Source: Pigmentiphaga sp. (GTDB lineage Bacteria; Pseudomonadota; Gammaproteobacteria; Burkholderiales; Burkholderiaceae_B). From it: a stretch of 64,000 bases of DNA. Position numbers and translations under genes: made by a program. Below the pieces are notes generated by a model. It did not search any database, had not been told where the DNA came from, and worked only from the letters and a program-made list of their open reading frames with translations. This document shows positions 6,920 through 15,999 of this stretch, in pieces. Location of the stretch: contig JALOAI010000021.1 of assembly GCA_023228945.1 (NCBI GenBank), forward strand, positions 29,542-93,541, in the 5' to 3' direction. How positions within the stretch are numbered: position 1 is the first letter of the stretch; each line of letters starts with the position of its first letter.

Positions 6920-8110
6920 TTAATCAATGATGGCTTGATCGCGCAGGCGAGCGATCTCGCTGGGGTTGAGACCGAGCGTCCGCAGTACTTCCTGCGTATG
7001 TTCACCGGTGTGCGGTGCGGGGGTGTTGATCAAGGCGGGCGTTCGTGCGAGCCCCAGCGCGGAGTCGACGAATCTCAGGGGTCCATGGGTTGGGTGTTCA
7101 ACGTCACGAATGAGAGATCGAGCCCGCACGTGTGGGTCCGCTAGCATCTCGCTTACTTTGCGCACCGGCGCGACGCAGACGTCGTGTTTGGCGAAATGCT
7201 GTTCCCATTCGGCGCTATCACGAGTGCGGATGATCTTCGCCACCCCGTCGCACACCTCGGCTTCCCGCGCATTGGCGCTGCGCGTGTAGTGCTCCGCTCG
7301 CCGTTCGAACTCTACCCACTTGGGTCGATCGAGGGCGTTGCAGAAGTTGTGCCATAAGGCTGGTTCCGAGCAGGCGACAGAAAGCCAGCGCCTATCGCGC
7401 GTCTCATAGAGTGTGTAGTAGGGATAGGTGCCGGAGAATACGCCCTCGCCCGCGGTTGGCTCATATCCGTCGCTAAAATAGCGGCGCATATTGGGTGTCG
7501 CAGCCAGCAGGGCAATACTCGTGTCCAGGTAGGCAATGTCGATGTGCTGGCCCTGGCCGCTGCGCTCCCGTTCCAAGAGTGCGAAGGCGATGGCGAGCGC
7601 GGCGTGCATGCCCGCACCTCCATAGTCCGCGACGAGGTTCAACGGCACATCTGGCGCTCGTCCTGCATCACCCCAGAGGCTCAGGGCTCCTGAGAGGGCC
7701 AGAAAGTTCAAATCATGCGCGGGCCGGCTGCGATAGGGTCCCGCTTGCCCGAAGCCCGACATCGAGCAATAGACGATACGGGGATTAATCGATGCGATGC
7801 TTTCATAGTCGGCGTCTAGACGCCGCATTGTTCCGGGGCGAAAACCTTCAATGATGACATCCGCTTCGCGTGCAAGGCGCAGGAAAATCGCCAGCCCTTG
7901 CGGATGCTTGAGATCGATCGCCATCGAGCGCTTGTTGCGATTGGTATGTGACTGTGCCTCGAAGCGATCAGTATCCGAAGGCCGCTGGCCTCGAGTTGGA
8001 GTGTCGATTTTGAGCACATCAGCGCCCATGTCGGCCAAAAACATACCGGGCAGCTCGGCTGGTGGTACGCGGCCGAGCTCAAGCACACTGAAGCCTTGCA
8101 GAGCGCTCAT
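6920..8110 (-). CDS. Class III (CaiB/BaiF) CoA-transferase, first of a pair
   Basis: 396 residues. The enzyme family moves CoA between carboxylic acids through an aspartyl-CoA thioester. The N-terminal VLELGRVPPAELPGMFLADMGADVLKID and central MSGFGQAGPYRSRPAHDLN are typical, and Asp162 in LVADYGGAGMH is the expected catalytic residue. Its start overlaps the stop of the upstream paralogue (ATGA, 8107-8110), so the two are co-translated and may form a heteromer as in the benzylsuccinate or mesaconate-type transferases. The natural substrate is unknown. Confidence 0.93.
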   Translation of the reverse strand: MSALQGFSVLELGRVPPAELPGMFLADMGADVLKIDTPTRGQRPSDTDRFEAQSHTNRNKRSMAIDLKHPQGLAIFLRLAREADVIIEGFRPGTMRRLDADYESIASINPRIVYCSMSGFGQAGPYRSRPAHDLNFLALSGALSLWGDAGRAPDVPLNLVADYGGAGMHAALAIAFALLERERSGQGQHIDIAYLDTSIALLAATPNMRRYFSDGYEPTAGEGVFSGTYPYYTLYETRDRRWLSVACSEPALWHNFCNALDRPKWVEFERRAEHYTRSANAREAEVCDGVAKIIRTRDSAEWEQHFAKHDVCVAPVRKVSEMLADPHVRARSLIRDVEHPTHGPLRFVDSALGLARTPALINTPAPHTGEHTQEVLRTLGLNPSEIARLRDQAIID

Positions 8111-9267
8111 CGGCTATCCCCGTCACGACGCGCGACGGCGTTCAGGACGCGCTCGGTGTCTTGCCCGAGCCGTGGCGGCATGGTTGGTTGCGACTGCCAG
8201 CCATCGAAGCGCACGGGGTTGCGTGGAAACACCAGCCTACCCATGTCCGCGTCATCGACCGTCACGAAGTGCTCCACCGCACAGAGGTGGGGATCGGCGC
8301 GAAGATCCTCCAGTCGATTCATTGGGGCAACCGGGATATCCAATCGGTGGCAGACGCCGAGCCACTCCTGGGTAGATCGAGTCAGAATATGTTCGGCCAA
8401 TCGTGTGTAGAGCAACTCGATGTTGCGAGTGCGCTCGGAGAGCGTCGCGAAGCGTGGATCCTCCAGCGTTGCGGTGTCTCCTACTTCCAAGAGGAAAGCT
8501 TGCCAGTGCGAGTCGGTGTAAGGCATCACGCATACGTGTCCGTCCCGTGTTTCGTAGGGGCGTCGGCCCGGCATCATCGCGCGTCTATAGCCCATCGGCT
8601 CGATTGGTGGCTCAAACTGCCCGCCCTGCATGTGTTCCACCAGCCCGAAACTCACTGCCGCCTCGAACATTGGCACCTCCACGCAGGCGCCGTAGCCTGT
8701 CTGCTCGCGCTGCAGCAGTGCGGTGAGCACTGCCTGTACCGCAAAGAGCGAGCCCACCTTGTCGGCGAGGGCTGCGGGTATGTAGCGCGGCACGCCAGTT
8801 TGCATCTCCATCAGTCCAGCAAAGCCGGCAAGGCCTTGGATCACGTCGTCATAGGCAGGTTGCCCGGCATAAGGGCCGTCGGAGGCGAAGCCGGTGAGCG
8901 AGGCATACACGAGTCGAGGGTTGCGTGCGCGTATCTCATCGGGCCCGAGCCCCAGCGCCTCCATTTTGTTTGGCCGCATGTTGTGCATCAGCACATCGGC
9001 GGTTTCCACTAGCGAGAGCAAGGCTTCTCGACCTGCGTGCGACTTGAGGTCGATCACGACACTCGCCTTGTGGCGGTTGACTCCCATGAAGAGTCCTGCC
9101 ATGCCGTTCTCTCGGCCTGGGCCGATATGACGGGTGCTATCGCCGCACGGGGCTTCGATTTTGATGACCTCGGCACCGTACTCGCCGATCAGTTGTCCGG
9201 CATAGGGCCCCATCACGACGGTTGTGAGGTCGAGGATGCGCAGTCCGTGTAGAGGAGCTTTTGTCAT
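8107..9267 (-). CDS. Class III (CaiB/BaiF) CoA-transferase, second of a pair
   Basis: 386 residues, clearly homologous to but diverged from the gene that overlaps its 3' end. It begins APLHGLRILDLTTVVMGPYAGQLIGEYGAEVIKIE. Catalytic Asp169 is in ALADKVGSLFA. It carries the characteristic C-terminal FPRNPVRFDG motif. It is separated by 113 bases from the acyl-CoA dehydrogenase upstream. Together they suggest activation of an acid to its CoA ester followed by alpha,beta-dehydrogenation. Confidence 0.93.
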   Translation of the reverse strand: MTKAPLHGLRILDLTTVVMGPYAGQLIGEYGAEVIKIEAPCGDSTRHIGPGRENGMAGLFMGVNRHKASVVIDLKSHAGREALLSLVETADVLMHNMRPNKMEALGLGPDEIRARNPRLVYASLTGFASDGPYAGQPAYDDVIQGLAGFAGLMEMQTGVPRYIPAALADKVGSLFAVQAVLTALLQREQTGYGACVEVPMFEAAVSFGLVEHMQGGQFEPPIEPMGYRRAMMPGRRPYETRDGHVCVMPYTDSHWQAFLLEVGDTATLEDPRFATLSERTRNIELLYTRLAEHILTRSTQEWLGVCHRLDIPVAPMNRLEDLRADPHLCAVEHFVTVDDADMGRLVFPRNPVRFDGWQSQPTMPPRLGQDTERVLNAVARRDGDSR

Positions 9268-9380
9268 ACTCAGTCATTCAATAAATAGAACGTTGGGTTA
9301 GGCCTTGGTTCGAAGCTTCGGCACGATCCAGGCTCTGCCAGGGGGCGGCGATGATCAGTGCACCAACCCTATAGCCGGTC

Positions 9381-10529
9381 TCAAAGGTGTTCGCGCACGA
9401 GCTCCCGCGCTGCGATGATCTGGAGGATCTGGCTAGTGCCTTCATAGATACGTAGCAGCCGTACGTCGCGGTAGAGACGTTCAATGGCGTACTCTTTCAT
9501 GTAGCCATTGCCCCCGTGCACCTGCAGAATGCGATCGGCGATGCGTCCCGCCGCTTCGGTGGCGAAGTACTTGCAGCACGCTGCTTCTTTAGTGATTTTC
9601 TTGCCCGCATCCTTGTCGCGTGCTGCCTTCTCCACCATCGCACGCGCCGCGTAGGCCTCGGCCTGGCTGTCGGCCAGCATGGCTTGGATCAGCTGAAACT
9701 CGGCAATTGGCCGTCCGAATTGTTTGCGCTCTATGGCGTAGCGCACGCCTTCGTCGAGCAGGCGTTCGCAGGCCCCGACGGCGACGGCTGCCATATGCAG
9801 CCTCGCATGATCGAGCGAGCGCATGGCGCTTTTGAAGCCCTGACCTTCGGCACCCAGCAGTGCGCTTGCGGACACACGCACGTTGTCGAAGGTGACGTCG
9901 GATTCATGCGAGCCCGCGAAGCCCATTTTCTCGTAGGGTTGACCGATGCTCATCCCTGGAGTGCCACGATCTACAAGAAAGGCGGAAATACCACTCGCCC
10001 CCTGTTCCTTGGTGCCGGTTCGTGCGAAAACTGTGAACACGCCGGCATGGATCGCATTGGTGATGAAACGCTTGGTACCGTTGATGATGTAGTGGTCACC
10101 GTCGTGTACCGCACGTGTCGCGAGGGACGCTGCGTCGGAGCCGGCGTCAGGTTCAGTCAAGCAAAAGGAGGCGAGCATCTCGCCACTGGCAAGCTTGGGC
10201 AAATACTTGCGCTTTTGCGCTTCGCTGCCTTCATTGATGATGCCAAGCGTCCCCACGCCGTTGGTGGTGCCGAAGTAAGAACGGAAGGCCGGTGCGGCAT
10301 AGGCCACCTCGAACACCAAGCGAGCCTCTTCGTACATACTCAGTCCCAGCCCACCATACTCTTGTGGCACTGTCATGCCGAAGAGTCCAAGCTCCTTTAA
10401 CCCTCGCACCACGTGATCGGGGATCTCATGAGTGAGCTGCACTTCCGGTTCGGCGGGCACTAAGACTTCTCGGGTGAACCTCCGTACCGCGTCAATCAGC
10501 AGCTCCAAGGTCTCTTCGCATTCGTTCAT
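9381..10529 (-). CDS. Acyl-CoA dehydrogenase
   Basis: 382 residues, standard size for the FAD-dependent family. Signatures include CLTEPDAGSDAASLATRA near residue 135 and, in the C-terminal part, RIADRILQVHGGNGY; Glu363 in IYEGTSQ is in the position of the catalytic base. It would introduce a 2,3 double bond in an acyl-CoA. As first gene of the minus-strand operon (then two CoA-transferases and the Bug receptor) and divergent from a LysR gene, it defines a complete small catabolic island. Confidence 0.95.
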   Translation of the reverse strand: MNECEETLELLIDAVRRFTREVLVPAEPEVQLTHEIPDHVVRGLKELGLFGMTVPQEYGGLGLSMYEEARLVFEVAYAAPAFRSYFGTTNGVGTLGIINEGSEAQKRKYLPKLASGEMLASFCLTEPDAGSDAASLATRAVHDGDHYIINGTKRFITNAIHAGVFTVFARTGTKEQGASGISAFLVDRGTPGMSIGQPYEKMGFAGSHESDVTFDNVRVSASALLGAEGQGFKSAMRSLDHARLHMAAVAVGACERLLDEGVRYAIERKQFGRPIAEFQLIQAMLADSQAEAYAARAMVEKAARDKDAGKKITKEAACCKYFATEAAGRIADRILQVHGGNGYMKEYAIERLYRDVRLLRIYEGTSQILQIIAARELVREHL

Positions 10530-10668
10530 AGAATCTCCGGCTTATAGGCGGTTGGGGGAATCATGACTAAGGCTAAGCGGCGTAGACTTATGCGTCCAAT
10601 ACATTTTCTTTGGAGTGACGATATCTTTTTGTTAAGCTAAAGCAGGTCTTCACTTACAAGCTCGCAGC

Positions 10669-11604
10669 ATGCACACCCGTCTGATCCGCCAGTTTCTCGC
10701 CGTAGCTGAGACTCAGAATTTCCGCAAAGCGGCAGAGCGACTGCATATGGCGCAGCCGCCACTGTCAGTGGCCATCAAACGCATGGAGGAGGATCTCGGC
10801 GGCCCGCTCTTCATTCGAGAGCGCCGTGGGGTGCGCCTTACGGCACTTGGTGAAGCAATCCTTCGGGATGCGAGACAAATAGCCTTTCACGTTGACCAAC
10901 TGCGTCAAGCGGCAACGAGCGCCTCCACGGGCCTGGCAGGAACGCTAAGCGTAGGCTTTGTCGGTTCGGCCACTTATTCGCTCTTGCCGCGGGCGTTGCC
11001 GATGTTTCGCGAGCACTATCCGCTGATCTCGCTAGAGTTGCGCGAACGCACCACTACGCAGATCCTTCGCGAGATCGAGGCTGGCCAACTTGATCTTGGT
11101 CTGGTACGGTTTCCGGTATTTGAGCCAACAAATCTTGCCTTGGTGCCTGTAGAGCCGGATACTTTAATATTGGCTCTTTCTGTTCACCATCCTTTAGCAA
11201 GGCGACGGCATCTCAAGTTGCGCGAGCTCGCGGACGAGCCCTTTCTGATGTACTCGGCCGCGGCCGCGCAGAACCTCCGCGGCCAGGTGATGCTCGCCTG
11301 CCAGATGGAAGGTTTTACGCCCAAGGTGGTGCAAGAGGCCGTGCAAATTCAGACTATCGTGAGTCTCGTCGAGTGCGCCATGGGTGTGGCGCTAGTACCT
11401 TCGGTTTGCAGCCGCCACAACATACCGGGTGTCGTGTTCAAGACTCTTGCTTCTCCCTCAGAGAATCTTGACATCGCTCTCGCCGTAGTAACAAGGCCTG
11501 AGACTGAATCACTGACAGCGGCACGTCTTCGAGGCTTGCTCATCGAGCTGGGGGCGGGGAACACTCCTACGAGTTGCGGGTGCATGATGACGCCTCGGCT
11601 TTGA
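10669..11604 (+). CDS. LysR-family regulator of the CoA-ester island
   Basis: 311 residues. Winged helix-turn-helix at the N-terminus (FLAVAETQNFRKAAERLHMAQPPLSVAIKRMEEDLGGPLFIR) followed by a substrate-binding-like effector domain. It is divergent from the acyl-CoA dehydrogenase across 139 bases, the usual layout for control of the opposite operon. The last roughly 15 residues (after LRGLLIEL) do not look like a LysR tail and overlap a remnant of another gene in a different frame, so the natural 3' end may have been replaced by a rearrangement. Confidence 0.93.
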   Translation: MHTRLIRQFLAVAETQNFRKAAERLHMAQPPLSVAIKRMEEDLGGPLFIRERRGVRLTALGEAILRDARQIAFHVDQLRQAATSASTGLAGTLSVGFVGSATYSLLPRALPMFREHYPLISLELRERTTTQILREIEAGQLDLGLVRFPVFEPTNLALVPVEPDTLILALSVHHPLARRRHLKLRELADEPFLMYSAAAAQNLRGQVMLACQMEGFTPKVVQEAVQIQTIVSLVECAMGVALVPSVCSRHNIPGVVFKTLASPSENLDIALAVVTRPETESLTAARLRGLLIELGAGNTPTSCGCMMTPRL

Positions 11605-11702
11605 TCACGGTGGGGCTGCTCGAACGCAACGAATCTGGTGCGCTCGTTTGCCCCTATGCGGATATCCATGTGGACATGCACATCGGCTGGCGTGCCGAAT
11701 GA
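11559..11702 (+). pseudogene. C-terminal remnant of a small HTH regulator (COG4190-like)
   Basis: A frame different from the LysR gene reads EHSYELRVHDDASALITV, then GLLERNESGALVCPYADIH and a few residues ending at TGA 11700-11702. The order helix, GLLERNESG wing, CPYADIHVDM end resembles the C-terminal half of predicted MarR-like regulators of the COG4190 type. No start codon or N-terminal half is present, because the 5' part is replaced by the LysR gene end. Recognition of this family is from memory and tentative. Confidence 0.45.
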
Positions 11703-11750
11703 CGGACGAATTGGGCGTGCCAGCCGACTGGATTACCGTCGTCATTATTA

Positions 11751-13202
11751 CTAGAACGGATAGCTTTGATCTCCTGGTTCTATGGTGATCTGCCGGAGCT
11801 CGGTGAACTCCGCAATCCCGGCCTGGCCGCCAAAACGGCCATAGCCGCTGGCCTTGACCCCTCCAAATGGGATATGCGCTTCGTCGTGTACGGTGGGACC
11901 GTTAATGTGGCAGATACCTGACTCAAGGCGTTGGGCAATTTGCAAAGCCTTGGTAACGTCGCGGCTGAAGATGGCCGAGGTGAGGCCATACGGCGTATCG
12001 TTGGCCAGGGCAATGAGCTCCTCGATACCCGTGCCGCGTACGATGGCCACCACCGGACCGAAGGATTCTTCGTGATAAAGGCGCATGTCGGCTGTGACGT
12101 GGTCCACTACTGTGGCCGTCATCAGCGTCCCCTGCGCCGTGCCGCCGGCTTTCACGACGGCTCCTTTGGCGGTGGCGTCGGCGATCAAGGCCATGCAGCG
12201 TTCTACTGTACTCTCATCGACGACGGAGCCGAGCGGAGCGGAGCCGTCTGCTGGATCGCCAACCTTCAGCGTCCGGGCCCGTTCGGCAAAACGCTGGACA
12301 AAGGCATCGGCAACGGCGGTGTCCACGACGATACGCTCGGTGGACATGCAGATCTGCCCCTGATTCATGAAGGCGCCGAAGATAGCGGCCTTGACGGCAT
12401 GATCGACATCCGCGTCATCAAGTACCACCTGCGGAGCCTTGCCACCCAGTTCGAGCAAGACGGGCTTGAGATGGGAAGCCGCCTGCTCGGCAATCAAACG
12501 GCCAACACGGGTGGAGCCCGTGAAGTTGATGCGCCGAACCGCGGGATGGGCGATCAGGGTGTTGACGATCTCGGCCGCATCCTTGGGAGCGTTGCTGAGG
12601 TAGTTGACGATCCCGTCGCCCAGTCCGGCTTCGATCATCGCTTCCACGATCAGACCGTGGGTTCGTGGACAAAGCTCGGAACCTTTGAGGATTACGGTAT
12701 TGCCGCAGGCAAGCGGAGTGGCAATGGCACGCACGCCCAGGATAATGGGAGCATTCCACGGCGCGATGCCCAAGACGACACCGGCCGGCTGACGTATGGT
12801 CAAGGCCAATGTGCCGGGCTTGTCGGAAGGCAGCGTCTCGCCGCCCACCTGCGTCGTGAGGGCTGCCGCTTCGCGCAGCATATTGGTGGCGAGATGAACG
12901 TTGAATCTGGCCCAGCCTTCCGTCGCGCCGATTTCCTCGGCCATGGCGGCGACGAAGTCATTGGCTTTGGTCTGCAAACGATCGGCCGACGCAAGCAGGC
13001 GCATGCGACGCTCGTTCGGACCGAGGGTCGACCAATCGGCGAACGCCGCCGCCGCGGCATCGGCTGCCGCCTTGGCGTCGTCCGCCGTGGCCGCGGGAGC
13101 CACTGTGACCGGCAAGCGAGATAAAGGGTTGTGGCGTTCAAAGGTTGTTCCGGATGAAGCCATTCGGCGGTGATTGCCGATCAATAGAGATGTTTGGTAC
13201 AT
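11751..13202 (-). CDS. NAD(P)-dependent aldehyde dehydrogenase (salicylaldehyde/vanillin type)
   Basis: 483 residues, full length for the ALDH superfamily. Asn150 in APWNAP, Glu251 in LLELGGKAP and nucleophile Cys285 in GQICMST are all present. The sequence style (QPAGVVLGIAPWNAPIILGVRAIATPLACGN) is that of salicylaldehyde or vanillin dehydrogenases, so an aromatic aldehyde is a reasonable substrate guess. It is the last gene of a minus-strand set with a Bug receptor and a TauD-like dioxygenase, under a divergent MarR regulator. Confidence 0.93.
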   Translation of the reverse strand: MYQTSLLIGNHRRMASSGTTFERHNPLSRLPVTVAPAATADDAKAAADAAAAAFADWSTLGPNERRMRLLASADRLQTKANDFVAAMAEEIGATEGWARFNVHLATNMLREAAALTTQVGGETLPSDKPGTLALTIRQPAGVVLGIAPWNAPIILGVRAIATPLACGNTVILKGSELCPRTHGLIVEAMIEAGLGDGIVNYLSNAPKDAAEIVNTLIAHPAVRRINFTGSTRVGRLIAEQAASHLKPVLLELGGKAPQVVLDDADVDHAVKAAIFGAFMNQGQICMSTERIVVDTAVADAFVQRFAERARTLKVGDPADGSAPLGSVVDESTVERCMALIADATAKGAVVKAGGTAQGTLMTATVVDHVTADMRLYHEESFGPVVAIVRGTGIEELIALANDTPYGLTSAIFSRDVTKALQIAQRLESGICHINGPTVHDEAHIPFGGVKASGYGRFGGQAGIAEFTELRQITIEPGDQSYPF

Positions 13203-13258
13203 GAGCAGTCGCTTTTGATGTGGAGTCCTTGGGGACTAGCACCTATGAAGTGCAAGAG

Positions 13259-14230
13259 CTAGTCGATTTTCAGGCCGCGAGAGCGGATCAGCTCGCCCCA
13301 ACGTTGGGATTCCTGGGTCGCGTACCCGGCTAGCTCCTCGGGTGTGCTGGTGTTTGGCTCCACCCCGATTTCGCTCATTCGCTCACGGACACCGGGAGCG
13401 TCGATCGCTGCGGCCAGTGCCTGGTTGAGGCGTGCGACGGTCGCAGCAGGCGTGTCTTTGGGTACCACCACGCCTTGCCAGGCATAGACCTCGAAAGTAT
13501 CGAAGCCAAGCTCTTTCATCGTGGGTACTTCGGGAAACTCAGCCAACCGCTCGGTAGTGGCGGCGGCCAGGGGCTTGACCCGGCCATCCTGAATGAAGGC
13601 CTTGCCGCTTGCCAGGTCGACGAACATGAAATCGATCCTTCCCGCATTGAGATCCATGAGGGCCGCTGGCGACCCGCGATAGGGCACATGGGTGGCTTGT
13701 GCGCCGGTTTCCTGAAGCAGAAGCTCGGATGCCAAGTGATGGGGAAGCCCGGTGCCCGGCGTGGCATATGTTAGGGCGTTCTCCTTGAGATGGCTGATGA
13801 ATGTTCTGCCATCATTCACGGGAAAGTCGGGTCGTGTGATCAGCAGCAGCGGGAAGCGCGCCACATGGCTAACGTAGCTGAAGTCTTTCTCCGGGTCATA
13901 GCCCATCTTCTCGTAGAAGTGAGGATTGGTGGCAAAGGTGGCATTGTCGCTGGTGAGCATGGTGTAGCCATCGGGCTTGGAGCGTGCCAACGCCGTCGCC
14001 CCGATGATTGAGGAGCCGCCTGGGCGGTTCTCGATGATCACGGGCTGGCCTAGTTCCGGAGACAGATGCTGCGCAATTAAGCGGGCAATGGCGTCGGTGC
14101 CACCGCCCGCGGCGTTGGGAATGATCCAATGGACGGGCTTATCAGGGTAGCTATCCGAGGCCCAAGCCGTACTGGCGGTGGCAAGGGTTAGGCAGGCCAG
14201 ATGCAGAATCCAGGGTTTGGTTTTTCTCAT
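13259..14230 (-). CDS. Bug-family periplasmic solute receptor
   Basis: 323 residues with a signal peptide ending near AWA. Motifs: YPDKPVHWIIPNAAGGGTDAIARL, VIIENRPGGSSIIGA, YATPGTGLPHHLASELL and HVPYRGSPAAL. It lies between the aldehyde dehydrogenase and the dioxygenase on the same strand (56 and 37 bases away), so it probably collects the acid that this island degrades. No TctA/TctB-like genes are adjacent. Confidence 0.93.
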   Translation of the reverse strand: MRKTKPWILHLACLTLATASTAWASDSYPDKPVHWIIPNAAGGGTDAIARLIAQHLSPELGQPVIIENRPGGSSIIGATALARSKPDGYTMLTSDNATFATNPHFYEKMGYDPEKDFSYVSHVARFPLLLITRPDFPVNDGRTFISHLKENALTYATPGTGLPHHLASELLLQETGAQATHVPYRGSPAALMDLNAGRIDFMFVDLASGKAFIQDGRVKPLAAATTERLAEFPEVPTMKELGFDTFEVYAWQGVVVPKDTPAATVARLNQALAAAIDAPGVRERMSEIGVEPNTSTPEELAGYATQESQRWGELIRSRGLKID

Positions 14231-14267
14231 GTCTCTCTCCTTCGGTAAAGTGCGTGTGGTAAGGCGC

Positions 14268-15311
14268 TCAAAGCACGATGCGAGGCTGGGTGCGGCTCAG
14301 GCTGACTCCGGCATCCCATTGCTTGACGTAATCTGTTGGGGATCGAAGGTCGGGGGCAGATAGCCAAAGGCGCCACAACAGGCGTTGTTTGCCGGGCTCG
14401 GGCCAATCGATATACGCGGTGCGGGTATGCAGGACGACGAAGTTATTGAGAAACTGCATATCGCCCCGTTGTAGTTGCATGGAGTAATGCAACTCTTCGG
14501 CCAGTTCCTCGGTGATGCGGATGGCCTCGGCTTGGGCGCTGCTTAACGCGGGTGCGCCAGGTAGATCGTGTCCCTTGATGATATGGCGCGGACCGAACGA
14601 CACGCAGAGCTTATCGTCGAGGACGCTGAAGACCGGGCTCTCGTAATAGGCTTGCTCACCATCATCGGTCTCCCCATGTTTCGTCCAGCAAAACTTCCGG
14701 GATAACAACTCGACGGTTTCGGGGGCGCGTTGCAGCAGGGCGTTGTAGACGGCAACGGCGCTCGCGATTTTCGAAAGCCCCCCGCTCTTTGGCTCCTGCA
14801 CGCACAGCAGACCCACGATACTGGCCTGGTCGCAGTGATAGTCCATGGTTTCGCGAGTCTGATAACCCCGGCTGTTGGGATCGTCCTGGCTTTTACCCAG
14901 GTCGGTGACGTGGCCCAGCATGTCGCCATCCGGATTGTTGGATCGAGCTTGGCCAAGATGGCTGCCGATGGCCCAATAGATGGTGGCGGCTTCCAGACGG
15001 CTAAGTGTGTCCAGAGGAAGGCCTCGGATCAACGCAACTCCAAATCCATCCTTGAGTTCGGACCGCAGTTGTTCCAGGCGCTCGCCGAAGCGGCCCAGAT
15101 TGAAGTCGCTTGTCGTGAGGTCCAGTAAACGATTTGGGTCGCCACCCAGGCGTGGCCCGAGACGGACGGCCATGGTATGCAAATCGTCGATCTCGGCGTT
15201 GGTGAGCTCGAAGCGCCAGCGAGGATCCTGTGCCAGGTTGTTGGGTAGCCAATTGGCGGGATCGTCCACTGGGCGGCCGATCACGGCGGGGGAGCGTGGA
15301 GCGAGGCGCAT
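14268..15311 (-). CDS. TauD/TfdA-family Fe(II)/2-oxoglutarate dioxygenase
   Basis: 347 residues. The facial triad is visible: His159-x-Asp161 in YHCDQ and distal His295 in VVLHTRTAY; Arg314 in LLWRLW is placed to bind 2-oxoglutarate. Relatives oxidise taurine, aryloxyacetates or carnitine-related compounds; nothing here fixes the substrate. It is the first gene of the dioxygenase-Bug-aldehyde dehydrogenase set, which fits oxidative cleavage releasing an aldehyde that the dehydrogenase then oxidises. It is divergent from the MarR gene. Confidence 0.9.
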   Translation of the reverse strand: MRLAPRSPAVIGRPVDDPANWLPNNLAQDPRWRFELTNAEIDDLHTMAVRLGPRLGGDPNRLLDLTTSDFNLGRFGERLEQLRSELKDGFGVALIRGLPLDTLSRLEAATIYWAIGSHLGQARSNNPDGDMLGHVTDLGKSQDDPNSRGYQTRETMDYHCDQASIVGLLCVQEPKSGGLSKIASAVAVYNALLQRAPETVELLSRKFCWTKHGETDDGEQAYYESPVFSVLDDKLCVSFGPRHIIKGHDLPGAPALSSAQAEAIRITEELAEELHYSMQLQRGDMQFLNNFVVLHTRTAYIDWPEPGKQRLLWRLWLSAPDLRSPTDYVKQWDAGVSLSRTQPRIVL

Positions 15312-15334
15312 AAAAACTCCTTTTTGTGCGATAG

Positions 15335-15345
15335 CTGATTATCAG
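15335..15345. promoter_or_regulatory. Palindrome between dioxygenase and MarR genes
   Basis: CTGAT-T-ATCAG, perfect 5-bp arms, 24 bases upstream of the dioxygenase start in the divergent intergenic region. It is a plausible MarR operator half-site pair; no more can be said from sequence. Confidence 0.35.
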
Positions 15346-15446
15346 ACATCAAACGAACTGGCTCGAACTATGTACTATCATCGCTACCGAGTCAAGAGCT
15401 GGGGCAACCTCGTGCCTGCCGGCCTTCAACGTTTTGCCACCACCTA

Positions 15447-15932
15447 ATGCCCTTAGATTGCACAACTCCAGCAGTCGAGCTGGATTCTTTGGAGACGGCG
15501 CGCCAAGCTTTACTGGCTCGCCCGGGTTTCCTATTGCGCCGCTGTCTACAGAAGACGTCAGGGCGGTTCAATGAGGGATGCGCCGCGCTGGGTCTGACCG
15601 ATCGCCAGTACGACTATTTATTCGTGCTGGATATCGTTGAGCAACTGGGCCAAACGGAACTGGGTGAAGTATTGGGTCTAGATCGCTCGACCAATACCCT
15701 GGTTCTGAAGATCCTCGAACGCAAGGGTTTGGTGACCCGTGAGATTCCCGAGGAAGACACGCGCCGCCGCCTGGTGCGCATCACGGCGCAGGGGCGTGAT
15801 TTATTGTGCCGCGCGCGGACGGCGGCGGATGAGTCGCAAAGTGCGATCGCCGACTGTTTGACGGCGCCGGAATATCGACAACTCTTGATGCTGTTGCAGC
15901 GGGTGCTTGCGAATTTGCCGGAACAATCATGA
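15447..15932 (+). CDS. MarR-family regulator
   Basis: 161 residues, typical MarR size. The winged helix core is clear: LGLTDRQYDYLFVLDIVEQ, then QTELGEVLGLDRSTNTLVLKILERKGLVTR and the wing EEDTRRRLVRITAQGRDLL. Such proteins usually repress a divergent catabolic operon and are released by an aromatic ligand, which fits the dioxygenase-Bug-aldehyde dehydrogenase set on the other side of the 135-base gap. Confidence 0.93.
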   Translation: MPLDCTTPAVELDSLETARQALLARPGFLLRRCLQKTSGRFNEGCAALGLTDRQYDYLFVLDIVEQLGQTELGEVLGLDRSTNTLVLKILERKGLVTREIPEEDTRRRLVRITAQGRDLLCRARTAADESQSAIADCLTAPEYRQLLMLLQRVLANLPEQS

Positions 15933-15999
15933 GTGATCGCCGTTGGTTTGCCTTGGCTGTCTGGTTTTGAGCGGCTTGGAGTGTTAGAGACGCAAGGGC

